Source: PALSA-1004 sp947474275 (GTDB lineage Bacteria > Pseudomonadota > Gammaproteobacteria > Burkholderiales > SG8-41). From it: a stretch of 64,000 nucleotides of DNA. Positions 16,737 to 25,515 of the stretch are shown in pieces (position 1 is the stretch's first letter; the number at the start of each line of letters is the position of its first letter). The notes beneath the pieces are model-generated. The model ran no database searches. It was not told where the DNA came from and worked only from the letters and a program-made list of their open reading frames with translations. The translations under genes and the position numbers were made by a program. The DNA lies in the NCBI GenBank assembly GCA_947474275.1, contig CANJHY010000003.1:1-64000 (forward strand), given 5' to 3'.

Positions 16737-17906
16737 ATGGATAGCAGCGACAGTCTGCAACCGGCCAAGGTCGGCCTCGTCCTGACGGGCGGCGGCGCGC
16801 GCGCCGCGTATCAGGTCGGCGTGCTGCGCGCGATCTCCGAAATGCTGCCGGCGGACGCGCCGTGCCCTTTTCCCATTATTTGCGGCACCTCGGCCGGCGC
16901 TTTCAACGCCACCGTGCTTGCCGCCAATGCCGGCAATTTCCGGCAGGGCGTGCGTCAGCTGATGACGGTATGGAAAAACTTTCGCGTCCATCAGGTCTAT
17001 CGTGCCGACCCGCTGGGCGTCATACACAACAGCGGCAAGTGGATCATGGCCGCGTTGACCGGCGGCCTCGGCCGCAAGACTTCAATCTCGCTGCTCGATA
17101 ATTCGCCGCTCGCGCACCTGCTCGGCACGCGGCTCGATTTCGGCGGCGTGCAGCGCTCGATCGACCAGGGCGATCTCTACGCGTTCAGCATCACCTGTTC
17201 GGGTTATACGTCTGGCCAGTCGGTGACTTTTTACCAGGGCGTGCCGGGGCTGGAACCTTGGCAACGGGCGCGTCGCATCGGCATTCCGGCGACCATCGGC
17301 CTCGAACACCTGATGGCGTCATCGGCATTGCCGTTTATTTTTCCGGCGACGCACATCAACCGCGAGTTTTTCGGCGACGGTTCGATGCGCCAGATCGCGC
17401 CGGTGAGCCCGGCCCTGCACCTGGGCGCCAACCGCCTGTTCGTGATCGGCGTCGGGCGCCAGCTGCAGGCCCAGCAGGAGCGCATCAAGACCGAGTCCTA
17501 CCCTTCGCTCGCGCAGATCGCCGGCCATTGCCTGAACAGTATTTTTCTCGACAGCCTGGAAGTCGATCTCGAGCGCCTGCAGCGCATCAACCGCACGCTC
17601 TCCATCATGCCGCCGGACGTGCGCGCAAAAAACAACATGCCTTTGCACGAGGTCGATTTCCGCGTGATTTCGCCGAGCGAGGCGCTCGAAAAGATCGCGG
17701 TCCAGCATGTGCATGAACTGCCGCGCACTATACGCACGCTGCTTTACACGGTGGGGGCGCTGAAAAAGGGCGGTTCCAACCTGGTCAGCTACCTGCTGTT
17801 CGAAAAAGCTTATTGCCGTGCGCTGATCAAGCTCGGTTACAACGACAGCATGCAGCGGCGCGACGAGCTGATGAAGTTCCTCGGCTACGAAGCGTGCTGG
17901 CTGTAG
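16737..17906 (+). CDS. Patatin-like phospholipase
   Basis: 389 residues. The patatin signatures are present: the oxyanion loop GGGARAAYQVGVL at residues 18-30, the nucleophile Ser52 in GTSAG, and the catalytic Asp in GDGSMRQ near 213. Enzymes of this family are Ser-Asp dyad acyl hydrolases acting on phospholipids or lysophospholipids. No signal peptide is visible, so it is cytoplasmic or peripheral. The start is the ATG at 16737, with AGGGAGGAAGTG upstream. The long C-terminal half (about 220-389) resembles that of proteobacterial homologues of unknown detail. Confidence 0.87.
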   Translation: MDSSDSLQPAKVGLVLTGGGARAAYQVGVLRAISEMLPADAPCPFPIICGTSAGAFNATVLAANAGNFRQGVRQLMTVWKNFRVHQVYRADPLGVIHNSGKWIMAALTGGLGRKTSISLLDNSPLAHLLGTRLDFGGVQRSIDQGDLYAFSITCSGYTSGQSVTFYQGVPGLEPWQRARRIGIPATIGLEHLMASSALPFIFPATHINREFFGDGSMRQIAPVSPALHLGANRLFVIGVGRQLQAQQERIKTESYPSLAQIAGHCLNSIFLDSLEVDLERLQRINRTLSIMPPDVRAKNNMPLHEVDFRVISPSEALEKIAVQHVHELPRTIRTLLYTVGALKKGGSNLVSYLLFEKAYCRALIKLGYNDSMQRRDELMKFLGYEACWL

Positions 17907-17934
17907 CCCGCGCGCGGCGCTCACCGTTTTTCGC

Positions 17935-18540
17935 GTGAAGCCGTATGCCGAAGCGTGCGAGCGCAATCGCGCGCCCATCCTCGCCGTGCTGCGTGTGGCG
18001 TTCGCAGATACGGCTTCCGTGCTGGAGATCGGCTCGGGCACCGGCCAGCATGCGGTCTATTTCGGCGCGGAACTGCCGCATCTCACGTGGCAAGCCAGCG
18101 AATTGCAGGAAAACCACGCCGGCATCCTTGCCTGGCTCGCGGCAGCGCAGCTGCCCAACGGGCTGCCGCCGCTGGAACTCGATGTCAATCGCACTGACTG
18201 GCCGCAACGCCGGTATGACGCCGTCTTTACCTGCAATACGCTGCATATCGTGGCGTGGAGCGCGGTAGAGCGGATGTTTGCCGGCATCGCGCGCGCATTG
18301 CCGGTGAACGGCGTGCTTGCGGTCTACGGGCCGATCAACTATGACGGCCGTTACACGTCTGCCAGCAATGCGCAGTTCGATGCCTGGTTGAAGGCGCGCG
18401 ACCCGGCGAGCGGGATCCGCGATTTCGCGAACGTAGATGCGCTGGCGCGGTCATATGGTTTCGCGCTGGAGCGGGATGTTGCCATGCCTGCCAACAATCG
18501 CACGCTGGTGTGGCGGCGATTGAGCGAAAATGCAGCGTGA
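17935..18540 (+). CDS. DUF938 family class I SAM-dependent methyltransferase-like protein
   Basis: 201 residues. The N-terminus KPYAEACERNRAPILAVL and motif I VLEIGSGTGQHAVYF (about residues 29-43), then FTCNTLHIVAW and YGPINYDGRYTS, are those of the DUF938 family, which has a Rossmann-like methyltransferase fold. No substrate is established. The start is GTG at 17935, 28 bases after the patatin stop; no ATG fits the conserved N-terminus. Confidence 0.85.
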   Translation: MKPYAEACERNRAPILAVLRVAFADTASVLEIGSGTGQHAVYFGAELPHLTWQASELQENHAGILAWLAAAQLPNGLPPLELDVNRTDWPQRRYDAVFTCNTLHIVAWSAVERMFAGIARALPVNGVLAVYGPINYDGRYTSASNAQFDAWLKARDPASGIRDFANVDALARSYGFALERDVAMPANNRTLVWRRLSENAA

Positions 18541-18599
18541 CTTATAGTTGTGCGGGCGGCTGTAAAAGCGGCGGCACCTTCAACCGGAATATATCGATC

Positions 18600-19124
18600 A
18601 TGAGCCGAGCGTTTGTCAAAGAGTCTGACGAAGATGCCGCGTCCGCGGAACTGCCGGAACGGCCGCTCAGCGCGGAACCGAATTACGTGACGCCGCGCGG
18701 CTTGCAGTCGCTGCGCGTCCGTCTGAAGGCGCTGCAAGTTGAGCGCGAGCGCCTGGCGGCGCAGGCCGAGTCGATGGCAAAACAACGGCTGCTCGAGGTC
18801 AAGCGCGACATCCGCTACTTCAGCGCGCAGCTCGAGCGCGCGACGCTGGTCGATACCGTCGGCCAGCCGCGCGATGAGGTGAGGTTTGGCGCAGCAGTGA
18901 CAATACTCGACGGGCAGGGAAAAAATCACGCGTTCCAGATCGTTGGCGACGACGAGGCCGACGTGGCCGCTGGCAGCATTAGCTGGGCATCGCCGCTGGC
19001 GAAGGCCCTGCTGGGGGCGCGGGTCGGCGATACCGTCAAGTGGCAGCGCCCGGCCGGCGCCAGTGAAGTTGAAATCGTCGAGATCGCGTATTTGGAAAAA
19101 ACGGCGGCGGCGCGCACCCCATGA
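18600..19124 (+). CDS. greB: Transcription elongation factor GreB
   Basis: 174 residues with the GreA/GreB layout: NYVTPRGLQSLRVRLKALQVERERL starts the N-terminal coiled coil, followed by LEVKRDIRYFSAQLERATLVD and a C-terminal FKBP-like domain (about 105-165) containing SISWASPLAKALLGARVGD. GreB inserts its coiled coil into the RNA polymerase secondary channel and stimulates cleavage of backtracked RNA. The ATG at 18600 gives the typical MSRAFVKE start. The stop overlaps the ATG of the next gene (ATGA), so translation is coupled to the CobD-like protein. Confidence 0.88.
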   Translation: MSRAFVKESDEDAASAELPERPLSAEPNYVTPRGLQSLRVRLKALQVERERLAAQAESMAKQRLLEVKRDIRYFSAQLERATLVDTVGQPRDEVRFGAAVTILDGQGKNHAFQIVGDDEADVAAGSISWASPLAKALLGARVGDTVKWQRPAGASEVEIVEIAYLEKTAAARTP

Positions 19125-20038
19125 CTTTCCTCGCGCTGGTGGGCGCGCTGCTGCTCGAACAATGGCGGCCGCTGCGCACGGGCAACCGCCTGTACGTGGC
19201 GTTCGCGCGCTACGTCAACCGTATCGCCCAGAACTTCAATGCGGGGCAGTACCGCGACGGCATCATTTCATGGCTGCTCGCGGTGGCGCCAGTGGCGCTC
19301 ATCACGCTGATCGTCTACAGCGTATCGCACTATGTGAACGGGTTGCTCGCGCTCGCGTGGAACATCGTGGTGCTGTACCTGGCGCTCGGGTTCCGCCAGT
19401 TCAGCCACTTTTACAACGACGTCACGCTGGCGCTGCGCGCGGGTGATCTGGTGCGCGCGCGCGAAGTGCTGAGCCGGTGGCGCGGCGAATCCGCGCAGGA
19501 ACTGCCTGCCGGCGAAATCGCGCGGGTCGCGATCGAACTCGGGCTGATCCGTTCGCATCGCCACGTGTTCGGCGTGATGGCGTGGTTCATCGTGCTGGGG
19601 CCGGTCGGCGCGATAGGTTACCGTCTGGCCGCACTGCTCAGCGACCGCTGGGGCGGCGCGCAGGGCGACGAGGCAGGCGCATTCGGTCTCTTCGCGAAAC
19701 GCGCGTTCGAAATCATCGACTGGCTGCCGGTGCGGCTCACCGCGTTCGGTTTCGCCATGACCGGCGATTTCATGGGTGCGGTCGAGTGCTGGCGCGCGCA
19801 GGCAGCGACGTGGCGTTTGCGCTCGCAGGGAATCATTCTTGCCGCCGCCGCCGGCGCGCTGGGCGTCAAGCTGGGCGGCGTGCTGCACGAGGACGGCGGC
19901 ATAGTCTACCGGCCGCAACTCGGCGAAGGCGACGAAGCCGATGTCGATTACATGCAGGCCGCGGTCGGCCTGATCTGGCGCGCGCTGGTGTTGTGGCTGT
20001 TTTTGATCCTGCTCGCTACCATCGCCAGCTGGTTCTAG
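19121..20038 (+). CDS. CobD/CbiB family membrane protein
   Basis: 305 residues, with an N-terminal hydrophobic helix and several more membrane segments (near 45-95, 145-170, 225-245 and 285-303). The FSHFYNDVTLALRAGDLVRAREVLSRW stretch and the C-terminal region are those of the CobD/CbiB family. True CbiB attaches aminopropanol in cobalamin synthesis, but no other cobalamin gene is in the window and many betaproteobacteria carry this divergent form, possibly an AmpE-like paralogue. Function is therefore uncertain. The start overlaps greB. Confidence 0.75.
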   Translation: MTFLALVGALLLEQWRPLRTGNRLYVAFARYVNRIAQNFNAGQYRDGIISWLLAVAPVALITLIVYSVSHYVNGLLALAWNIVVLYLALGFRQFSHFYNDVTLALRAGDLVRAREVLSRWRGESAQELPAGEIARVAIELGLIRSHRHVFGVMAWFIVLGPVGAIGYRLAALLSDRWGGAQGDEAGAFGLFAKRAFEIIDWLPVRLTAFGFAMTGDFMGAVECWRAQAATWRLRSQGIILAAAAGALGVKLGGVLHEDGGIVYRPQLGEGDEADVDYMQAAVGLIWRALVLWLFLILLATIASWF

Positions 20039-20048
20039 TAAGCGAGCG

Positions 20049-20963
20049 TCACTCCCAGCGCTGCGCTTTTTTCATCAACTGCATTACGAGCTTGCGGTAC
20101 GACGCCACCCGCTGGGCGTCGATTTCGCCGCGTTCGACCGCAGCCGTGATGGCGCATCCCGGCTCGGTCAGGTGCTTGCAGTCGTTGAACTTGCAATGGC
20201 CGAGATGTTGGCGGAGCTCGATGAAAGCGTGCGCCAGGTCCTCGGGCGCCACGTGCACGAGGCCAAATTCCTGCAGGCCCGGTGAGTCGATGATGTGGCT
20301 TGCTGCATCGAGGTGATAGAGCCGAGCGTGTGTGGTCGTGTGCCGTCCGCCGCCGAGCGCGACCGATAATTCGCCGACGCGCGCGGCAGCATCCGGCAGG
20401 AGGCGGTTGATGATGGTCGATTTGCCCATGCCCGATTGCCCGACCAGCACGCTGGTGTGACCGGCGAGGCGCGCGCGCAAAGGCGCGATGTCGATTTTGG
20501 CGGCGAGCGGCAGCACGTCGTAACCCAGTGCGCGATAACGCTCCAGCGATTGCAGCGCCTGCGCGGCAGCCGGCAGGTCCATTTTGTTGAGCGCGAGCAA
20601 GGCCGGGATGCCGGCTTCCTCGGCGGCGGCCAGGCAGCGGTCCAGCAATTCAGCATGAAAAGGCGGGGAAGATGCGAGCACGATCACGATTTGCGTGACG
20701 TTGGCGGCGATCAGTTTTTCGCGCTGAATGTCGGAACGGTAAAAAAGAGAGATGCGCGGCGCGGTGGATTCGATGACACCTTGATCCGGCGCGGTCATGG
20801 CGACGGCAACGCGGTCACCGCATGCGATGTCGGTACGTTTGCCGCGTGTCACGCATGCTATCAGCACGCCATCTTCAAGCTCGACGGTGAACTGGCGGCC
20901 GAAGCTGGCGACGACCGTTCCGGGCTGGGTGGGGGCGGCAGTCTTTTTTGGGGCGCTGCTCAA
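20049..20963 (-). CDS. rsgA: Ribosome small subunit-dependent GTPase A
   Basis: 304 residues with the circularly permuted GTPase order of RsgA: G4 NKMD at 126-129, then G1 GQSGMGKST at 175-183, then G3 DSPG at 226-229. An N-terminal OB-fold precedes it, and a C-terminal zinc knuckle has Cys257, Cys262, His264 and Cys270. RsgA helps mature the 30S subunit. The start is TTG at 20961-20963, which overlaps the TGA of a 12-codon reading frame just upstream (TTGA). It converges with the CobD-like gene, leaving only 10 bases. Confidence 0.95.
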   Translation of the reverse strand: MSSAPKKTAAPTQPGTVVASFGRQFTVELEDGVLIACVTRGKRTDIACGDRVAVAMTAPDQGVIESTAPRISLFYRSDIQREKLIAANVTQIVIVLASSPPFHAELLDRCLAAAEEAGIPALLALNKMDLPAAAQALQSLERYRALGYDVLPLAAKIDIAPLRARLAGHTSVLVGQSGMGKSTIINRLLPDAAARVGELSVALGGGRHTTTHARLYHLDAASHIIDSPGLQEFGLVHVAPEDLAHAFIELRQHLGHCKFNDCKHLTEPGCAITAAVERGEIDAQRVASYRKLVMQLMKKAQRWE

Positions 20964-20998
20964 AGCGTGAACAGCGCGTCGAGCTTGGCCGCGGTCAT
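20960..20998 (-). CDS. 12-codon upstream reading frame coupled to rsgA
   Basis: ATG at 20996-20998 opens MTAAKLDALFTL and stops at a TGA (20960-20962) that overlaps the TTG start of rsgA. A GAGAGG sequence lies 5 to 10 bases before the ATG. From memory, a pterin carbinolamine dehydratase gene often lies between the M48 protease gene and rsgA in betaproteobacteria, and this peptide resembles the N-terminus of such proteins, so it may be a deletion remnant that now acts as a coupling leader. This is an inference. Confidence 0.35.
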   Translation of the reverse strand: MTAAKLDALFTL

Positions 20999-21008
20999 GG
21001 CGCGCCTC

Positions 21009-22256
21009 TCATGCCGGCTTGTATGCCTGCAGGCGCGCGATGCGCAGCGTCGCCGGCGGATGTGAATCGTAGAACATGGAATGCAGCGGGTCGGGCGTAA
21101 GCGTCGCCGAATTGTCCTTGTAGAGCTTGACCAGCGCCGAGATGAGATCGGTGACCGATGCGTGCTGGGCGGCATAGTGGTCGGCCTCGAATTCGTGCTT
21201 GCGCGAATAAAAGCTCGTCAGCGGATGGAGCAGAAAGATGAATTGCGGGAGCACCAGGAAAAACAAAACGAGCGCCATCGCAGTCGAAGGCGTCTGCACG
21301 TTGAGTCCGTTGTAGAACCAGGGCTGGTTGATGAGCTGCGCGAGTAGCCACAGGAACGCGAGGCTGGCGGCAAATATCCAGACGATGCGCTTGATCACAT
21401 GCCGCAGCTTGAAATGGCCGAGTTCGTGCGCGAGCACGGCTTCGATTTCCGGAGGCGTTATCTTGGTAAGAAGCGTATCGAAAAATACAATGCGCTTGGT
21501 TTTGCCAAAGCCGGTGAAAAAAGCGTTTGTATGACTCGAGCGGCGGGAGCCGTCCATGACCATGATCCCCTGCAATTTGAAACCGCAGCGGTGAAGCAAG
21601 TCATCAATGCGCTGCTTCAACTGCGCATCGTCGAGCGGCGCGAATTTGTTGAATAGCGGCGCGATCCAAACCGGGTATACAGCCTGAATCATTAAAGTGA
21701 AGGTCACCCAGATCAACCACGCATACAGCCACCACAGGTCTCCCGCGCGCTCCATTACCCACAGGATGCAGGCGATAAGCGGGATTCCCAGCGCCGCCGC
21801 CAGCGCCGCATTCTTGAGTGTGTCGGCAATGAACATCAGCGGGGTCATTTTGTTGAAGCCGAAACGCTGCTCGATGCCGAAAGTGCTGTACCACGCCACC
21901 GGCAGATCGAGCAGGCTGGTGATCGTGCCGAGCAGAACCAGCAGCGCCACGCCGCGCGTAACACCCGGCGCCAGCCAGCCGGCAGTCACTTCCTGCAGCC
22001 ATTGCAAACCGCCGCCAAACGTCAGCACCAGGATCAGCGCGCATTCGAATACGGTGGTGAACAGGCCCAGGCGCGTTTTAGCGCAACTGTAATCGGCGGC
22101 CTTGTGATGCGCATCGACGCTGATATCGCTGGAGAATTCGGCCGGGACCGTATTGCGATGGCGCTGGATATGCGCGAGGTGGCGCATGGCGAGCCACCAC
22201 TTGGTGGCAGTGGCGAGCGCCAGCGCGGCGAGAAAGACGAGGCTGAAAGTGTGCAT
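21009..22256 (-). CDS. M48 family integral-membrane metallopeptidase (Ste24/CAAX protease 1-like)
   Basis: 415 residues with at least five hydrophobic segments. The zinc site is HELGHFKLRHV (HExxH), with the downstream Glu ligand in FEADHYAA. The segment YSTFGIEQRFGFNK upstream is typical of the Ste24-type M48A branch, which in bacteria probably takes part in membrane protein quality control. It is located in the inner membrane. It sits upstream of rsgA on the same strand, with an 11-base gap to the small coupled reading frame. It is divergent from orn. Confidence 0.88.
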   Translation of the reverse strand: MHTFSLVFLAALALATATKWWLAMRHLAHIQRHRNTVPAEFSSDISVDAHHKAADYSCAKTRLGLFTTVFECALILVLTFGGGLQWLQEVTAGWLAPGVTRGVALLVLLGTITSLLDLPVAWYSTFGIEQRFGFNKMTPLMFIADTLKNAALAAALGIPLIACILWVMERAGDLWWLYAWLIWVTFTLMIQAVYPVWIAPLFNKFAPLDDAQLKQRIDDLLHRCGFKLQGIMVMDGSRRSSHTNAFFTGFGKTKRIVFFDTLLTKITPPEIEAVLAHELGHFKLRHVIKRIVWIFAASLAFLWLLAQLINQPWFYNGLNVQTPSTAMALVLFFLVLPQFIFLLHPLTSFYSRKHEFEADHYAAQHASVTDLISALVKLYKDNSATLTPDPLHSMFYDSHPPATLRIARLQAYKPA

Positions 22257-22322
22257 CAGACGAAGATTATCCTATCAAGACGTTATATGACAAAATACCG
22301 CTTCTTTTCGTTCAAAGAAACT

Positions 22323-22868
22323 ATGGCAGCCGACGCGAATAACCTGATCTGGGTCGACATGGAGATGAGCGGGCTCGACCCCGAGATCGAAAAAGTGCTG
22401 GAAGTGGCGATCGTCGTTACCGACACCAACCTCAACACTGTGGCCGAAGGGCCGGTGGTGGTCGTGCATCAGACCGCTGCGGTGCTCGATGCCATGGATG
22501 CGTGGAACAAGAACACGCACGCGAAGTCCGGCCTGATAGAACGCGTGAAAGCGTCCAAGCTGACGGAGGCAGATGTCGACGGCAAGCTGGTCGAATTCCT
22601 GCAACAGCACGTGCCGGCGGGCGTGTCGCCGCTGTGCGGCAACTCGGTACACCAGGACCGCCGCTTCATGGTGAATTACCTGCCGCGCTTCGAAGCGCAT
22701 TTCCATTACCGCAACCTCGACGTCAGCACGCTGAAAGAACTGATGCGGCGCTGGAAGCCGGAACTCGCGGCCGGCATGACCAAGCATGGCCGCCACGAGG
22801 CGCTGGCCGACATTTACGAGTCGATCGAAGAGCTCAAGTATTACCGCGAGCATTTTCTCAAGCTCTAA
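22323..22868 (+). CDS. orn: Oligoribonuclease
   Basis: 181 residues when started at the ATG at 22323 (MAADANNLIWVDMEMSGLD), the same length as the E. coli enzyme; an in-frame ATG at 22287 would add 12 residues not seen in the family. The DEDDh exonuclease residues are visible: Asp12 and Glu14 in WVDMEM, Asp in GNSVHQDRRF, and His/Asp in GRHEALAD. It degrades 2-5 nt RNA fragments and linear pGpG to mononucleotides. It is divergent from the M48 gene and followed by a repeat element. Confidence 0.95.
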   Translation: MAADANNLIWVDMEMSGLDPEIEKVLEVAIVVTDTNLNTVAEGPVVVVHQTAAVLDAMDAWNKNTHAKSGLIERVKASKLTEADVDGKLVEFLQQHVPAGVSPLCGNSVHQDRRFMVNYLPRFEAHFHYRNLDVSTLKELMRRWKPELAAGMTKHGRHEALADIYESIEELKYYREHFLKL

Positions 22869-22874
22869 AGCTAT

Positions 22875-23063
22875 GCCGCAAAGGCGCAAAGGCGCAAAGA
22901 AAAACAAGGTTCGTCATTCCGAAGGGAGCCTTAAGCCAACGCCTCTTATTTTCTCGGGATAGACATTTCTGGATGTCGCCCTGCGCTAGGATCACGATGC
23001 GAAGAGTAGTGTGGTTATTTCAATCTTTGTTGAATTTTCTTTGCGTCTTCGCGCCTTTGCGGC
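22875..23063. repeat. Inverted-arm repeat element, CGCAAAGG type (copy 1)
   Basis: The left arm at 22875-22904 consists of three consecutive copies of an 8-base CGCAAAGG-like unit and ends in AAAA. The right arm at 23035-23063 is its approximate reverse complement (TTTTCTTTGCG, then CGCCTTTGCGGC). The 130 bases between are non-coding. The element fills the gap between orn and the aspartic protease. A related element is at 40799-40946. It resembles non-autonomous, MITE-like intergenic elements; no transposase or target duplication was identified. Confidence 0.65.
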
Positions 23064-23083
23064 GCGGTTTCTTGAATATCTGA

Positions 23084-23593
23084 ATGGAAAGCGATAACAA
23101 TCCCCATCGCCGCGGCGGCACCGTCATGCTGGTAATCGCATGGGCGCTGATCCTGGGCGGCATCTACTGGTTTTTCAGCGGATGGCAGGCGCAACAGGCC
23201 AATCCCAATACCGCGCGCGTTTTGAGCCTGCAGCAGGGCGAGGTCACGCTCGCGCGCAACGGCGCGGGTCATTACGTGGCGGAAGGCGAGATCAACGGCC
23301 GGCGCGTGGTTTTTCTGCTCGACACCGGCGCTACTTCGGTCTCATTGCCACTCTCGCTGGGCCGTGAGCTCGGCCTGAAGCGCGGAGCGTCGGTCAGTCT
23401 GCAGACCGCGAACGGTAGCGCGGTCGGCTACCAGACGCGGCTCGACCGCGTGCGTTTGGGCTCGCTGGAAATCAACGATGTCGGTGCGGTGATGTCGGAA
23501 GGCCTCGATGCCGACTTTGTGCTTCTCGGCATGAGTTTCTTGAAGCGCGTGGAGTTCACGCAGCGTGACGGCAAGCTGATTCTGAAGCCCTGA
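23084..23593 (+). CDS. Membrane-anchored retropepsin-like aspartic protease
   Basis: 169 residues. A transmembrane segment near residues 14-32 (VMLVIAWALILGGIYWFFSG) is followed by a clan AA aspartic protease domain (about 60-165) with the catalytic DTGATSVSL motif, and a second half ending in LLGMSFLKRV. The layout matches the TIGR02281-type family of single-domain, dimerising retropepsin-like proteins common in proteobacteria. The catalytic domain should be periplasmic; physiological substrates are unknown. The ATG at 23084 lies 20 bases after the repeat element. Confidence 0.85.
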   Translation: MESDNNPHRRGGTVMLVIAWALILGGIYWFFSGWQAQQANPNTARVLSLQQGEVTLARNGAGHYVAEGEINGRRVVFLLDTGATSVSLPLSLGRELGLKRGASVSLQTANGSAVGYQTRLDRVRLGSLEINDVGAVMSEGLDADFVLLGMSFLKRVEFTQRDGKLILKP

Positions 23594-23597
23594 CTTC

Positions 23598-23804
23598 CTA
23601 CTCCAGCCGGATTTCGCCATCGAGCGTAATGCTGAGCCCGATAGCGTCGATGCGCAGTTGCATGCTCGCCGGGAAAATTTCGTTGCCTTTCAACTTGCCG
23701 TCGGCGACAGCCTTGGCGACCGCGCGCTCGATTTCGGATTGCGAGCGCACGCCGACGGTCTTCAGAAACTTGCGTATGCTCATGTTGAAGGCTTCTTCGT
23801 TCAT
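23598..23804 (-). CDS. Small conserved protein, DUF6494-like
   Basis: 68 residues from the ATG at 23802-23804, behind AAGGAGAAGC. The sequence begins MNEEAFNMSIRKFLKTVGV, followed by a helix (SEIERAVAKAVADGKL) and a short beta-rich end (MQLRIDAIGLSITLDGEIRL). It looks like the small DUF6494 family of unknown function; a longer open frame extends upstream but lacks conserved sequence. It is convergent with the protease gene, with four bases between the stops. Confidence 0.72.
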   Translation of the reverse strand: MNEEAFNMSIRKFLKTVGVRSQSEIERAVAKAVADGKLKGNEIFPASMQLRIDAIGLSITLDGEIRLE

Positions 23805-23862
23805 GCTGCTTCTCCTTGCCGCTGATTGAATTCCAAAATGAGAGGACCGCCGGCGCGCGGTT

Positions 23863-25422
23863 TCAATTGCCGCCGTCGCAATGCGCCTTGTAGAAATTGA
23901 CGAGGCCGTTGGTCGACGCATCGTAGGCCGCCATGGGGTCGCCGTTTTCGAGGTCGGGCAGCAGGCGCGCCGCCAGGCGCTTGCCGAGCTCGACGCCCGG
24001 CTGGTCGAACGCGTTAATGCCCCAGATCGTGTTCTGCACGAACACCTTGTGCTCGTATAGCGCGAGCAGCATCCCCAGTGTGCGCGGCGTGAGCTTCTCG
24101 ACGAGTATGGAATTGCTCGGCCGGTTGCCGGGAAACCCGTCCTGCGGCGCGCCGTTCATCAGCGCTGCGGTCTGCGCGAAAAAATTCGCCAGTAATATCG
24201 CGTGCTGCGCGCGCGCCGCATGGTGCGGTTCGCAGGCCGCGATGAAATCGGCGGGCACCAGCCGCGTGCCCTGGTGCAGCAGCTGGAAAAACGAATGCTG
24301 CGCATCCGTGCCCGGCGCCCCCCAGACGATGGGCCCGGTGTCGTAATCGACGAGGTCACCCAGGGACGTCACGCGCTTACCGCTGGATTCCATGTCGAGC
24401 TGCTGCAGAAAGGCGGGCAGCAGCGCAAGTGATTCGTCATAGGGCAGGACGGCATGCGACGCGGCGCCGAAAAAATTGTTGTACCAGATGCCGAGCAGCG
24501 CCAGCACGACGGGCATGCTGTGCTCGAATGGCGCGTCGCGGAAATGCGCGTCCATGGCATGCGCGCCCTGCAGCAACTTGGTGAAATTGTCCATGCCCAC
24601 GCCGAGTGCGACCGGCAGTCCCACCGCCGACCATAGCGAGTAGCGTCCGCCGACCCAGTCCCAGAACGGAAATATGCGGTCTTCTGCCATGCCGAATTCA
24701 GCGGCCAACGGGGTATTGGCTGTCACCGCCACCAACTGGCTGTCGGCGCCGCGGCCCAGCCAATCGCGAACCAGCCGTGCGTTGGTCAGGGTTTCGAGAG
24801 TGGTGAAGGTCTTCGACGCGACGATAACGAGCGTGGTTGCCGGATCAAGGCCGGCCAATACCGCATACGCAGCCGCTGCGTCGACATTGGAGATGTAATG
24901 CACGCGCGGGCCGCCGCTGGAGTAGGGCGCCAGCGCGCGCGTCACCAGCGCCGGGCCGAGATGCGAGCCGCCGATGCCAATGTGTATGACGTCGGCGATT
25001 TTTTTGCCGCCGCGGCCGGTGATCGAGCCGGCGCGCACGCCATCGGTGAATTCGCGCATGCGGGCGAGGGTCGCCTCCACCTGCGGCAATATATCGACGC
25101 CGTCAACCAGTAGCGGTCTGTTGTCGCGCAAGGCGGTATGTAGCGCCGGCCGGTTCTCGCCGGTGTTGATCTTGCCGCCGCTGAAGAGGCGCTGCATTTC
25201 GTTGCCGACACCGCGTTCGCGTGCGAGAGCCATCAGCAGCCGCATGGTTTCGGCATCGACCAGGTTCTTCGAATAATCGAGCAGCATGCAGTCGTGGCGC
25301 AACGAAAAATCCTCGAACCGTTGCGGATCGGCCGCAAACATCTTCACCATATCGGCGCCGGCCATGGCAAGCCGGTGCGCTTTGAGCGCCTGCCATGCGG
25401 GTGAGAGTGCGAGTGTCGGCAT
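23863..25422 (-). CDS. pgi: Glucose-6-phosphate isomerase
   Basis: 519 residues, a slightly short but complete Pgi. Family blocks are DVIHIGIGGSHLGPALV, VIVASKTFTTLETLTNA, the catalytic Glu and His regions in PFWDWVGGRYSLWSAVG and GNRPSNSILV, and the C-terminal IWGINAFDQPGVELGK signature. It interconverts glucose-6-phosphate and fructose-6-phosphate in the cytoplasm. The ATG at 25420-25422 is the standard start. It is divergent from the EI24-domain protein gene. Confidence 0.96.
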   Translation of the reverse strand: MPTLALSPAWQALKAHRLAMAGADMVKMFAADPQRFEDFSLRHDCMLLDYSKNLVDAETMRLLMALARERGVGNEMQRLFSGGKINTGENRPALHTALRDNRPLLVDGVDILPQVEATLARMREFTDGVRAGSITGRGGKKIADVIHIGIGGSHLGPALVTRALAPYSSGGPRVHYISNVDAAAAYAVLAGLDPATTLVIVASKTFTTLETLTNARLVRDWLGRGADSQLVAVTANTPLAAEFGMAEDRIFPFWDWVGGRYSLWSAVGLPVALGVGMDNFTKLLQGAHAMDAHFRDAPFEHSMPVVLALLGIWYNNFFGAASHAVLPYDESLALLPAFLQQLDMESSGKRVTSLGDLVDYDTGPIVWGAPGTDAQHSFFQLLHQGTRLVPADFIAACEPHHAARAQHAILLANFFAQTAALMNGAPQDGFPGNRPSNSILVEKLTPRTLGMLLALYEHKVFVQNTIWGINAFDQPGVELGKRLAARLLPDLENGDPMAAYDASTNGLVNFYKAHCDGGN

Positions 25423-25515
25423 TTGTGTGCTGGTGATGGGCGGCAGGGAGTGCCGCCGCGCGCCCGATTTTACTTGCTTTCAAAGCGCGTGCCCAAGTCC
25501 GTTAGAATGGCAAGC

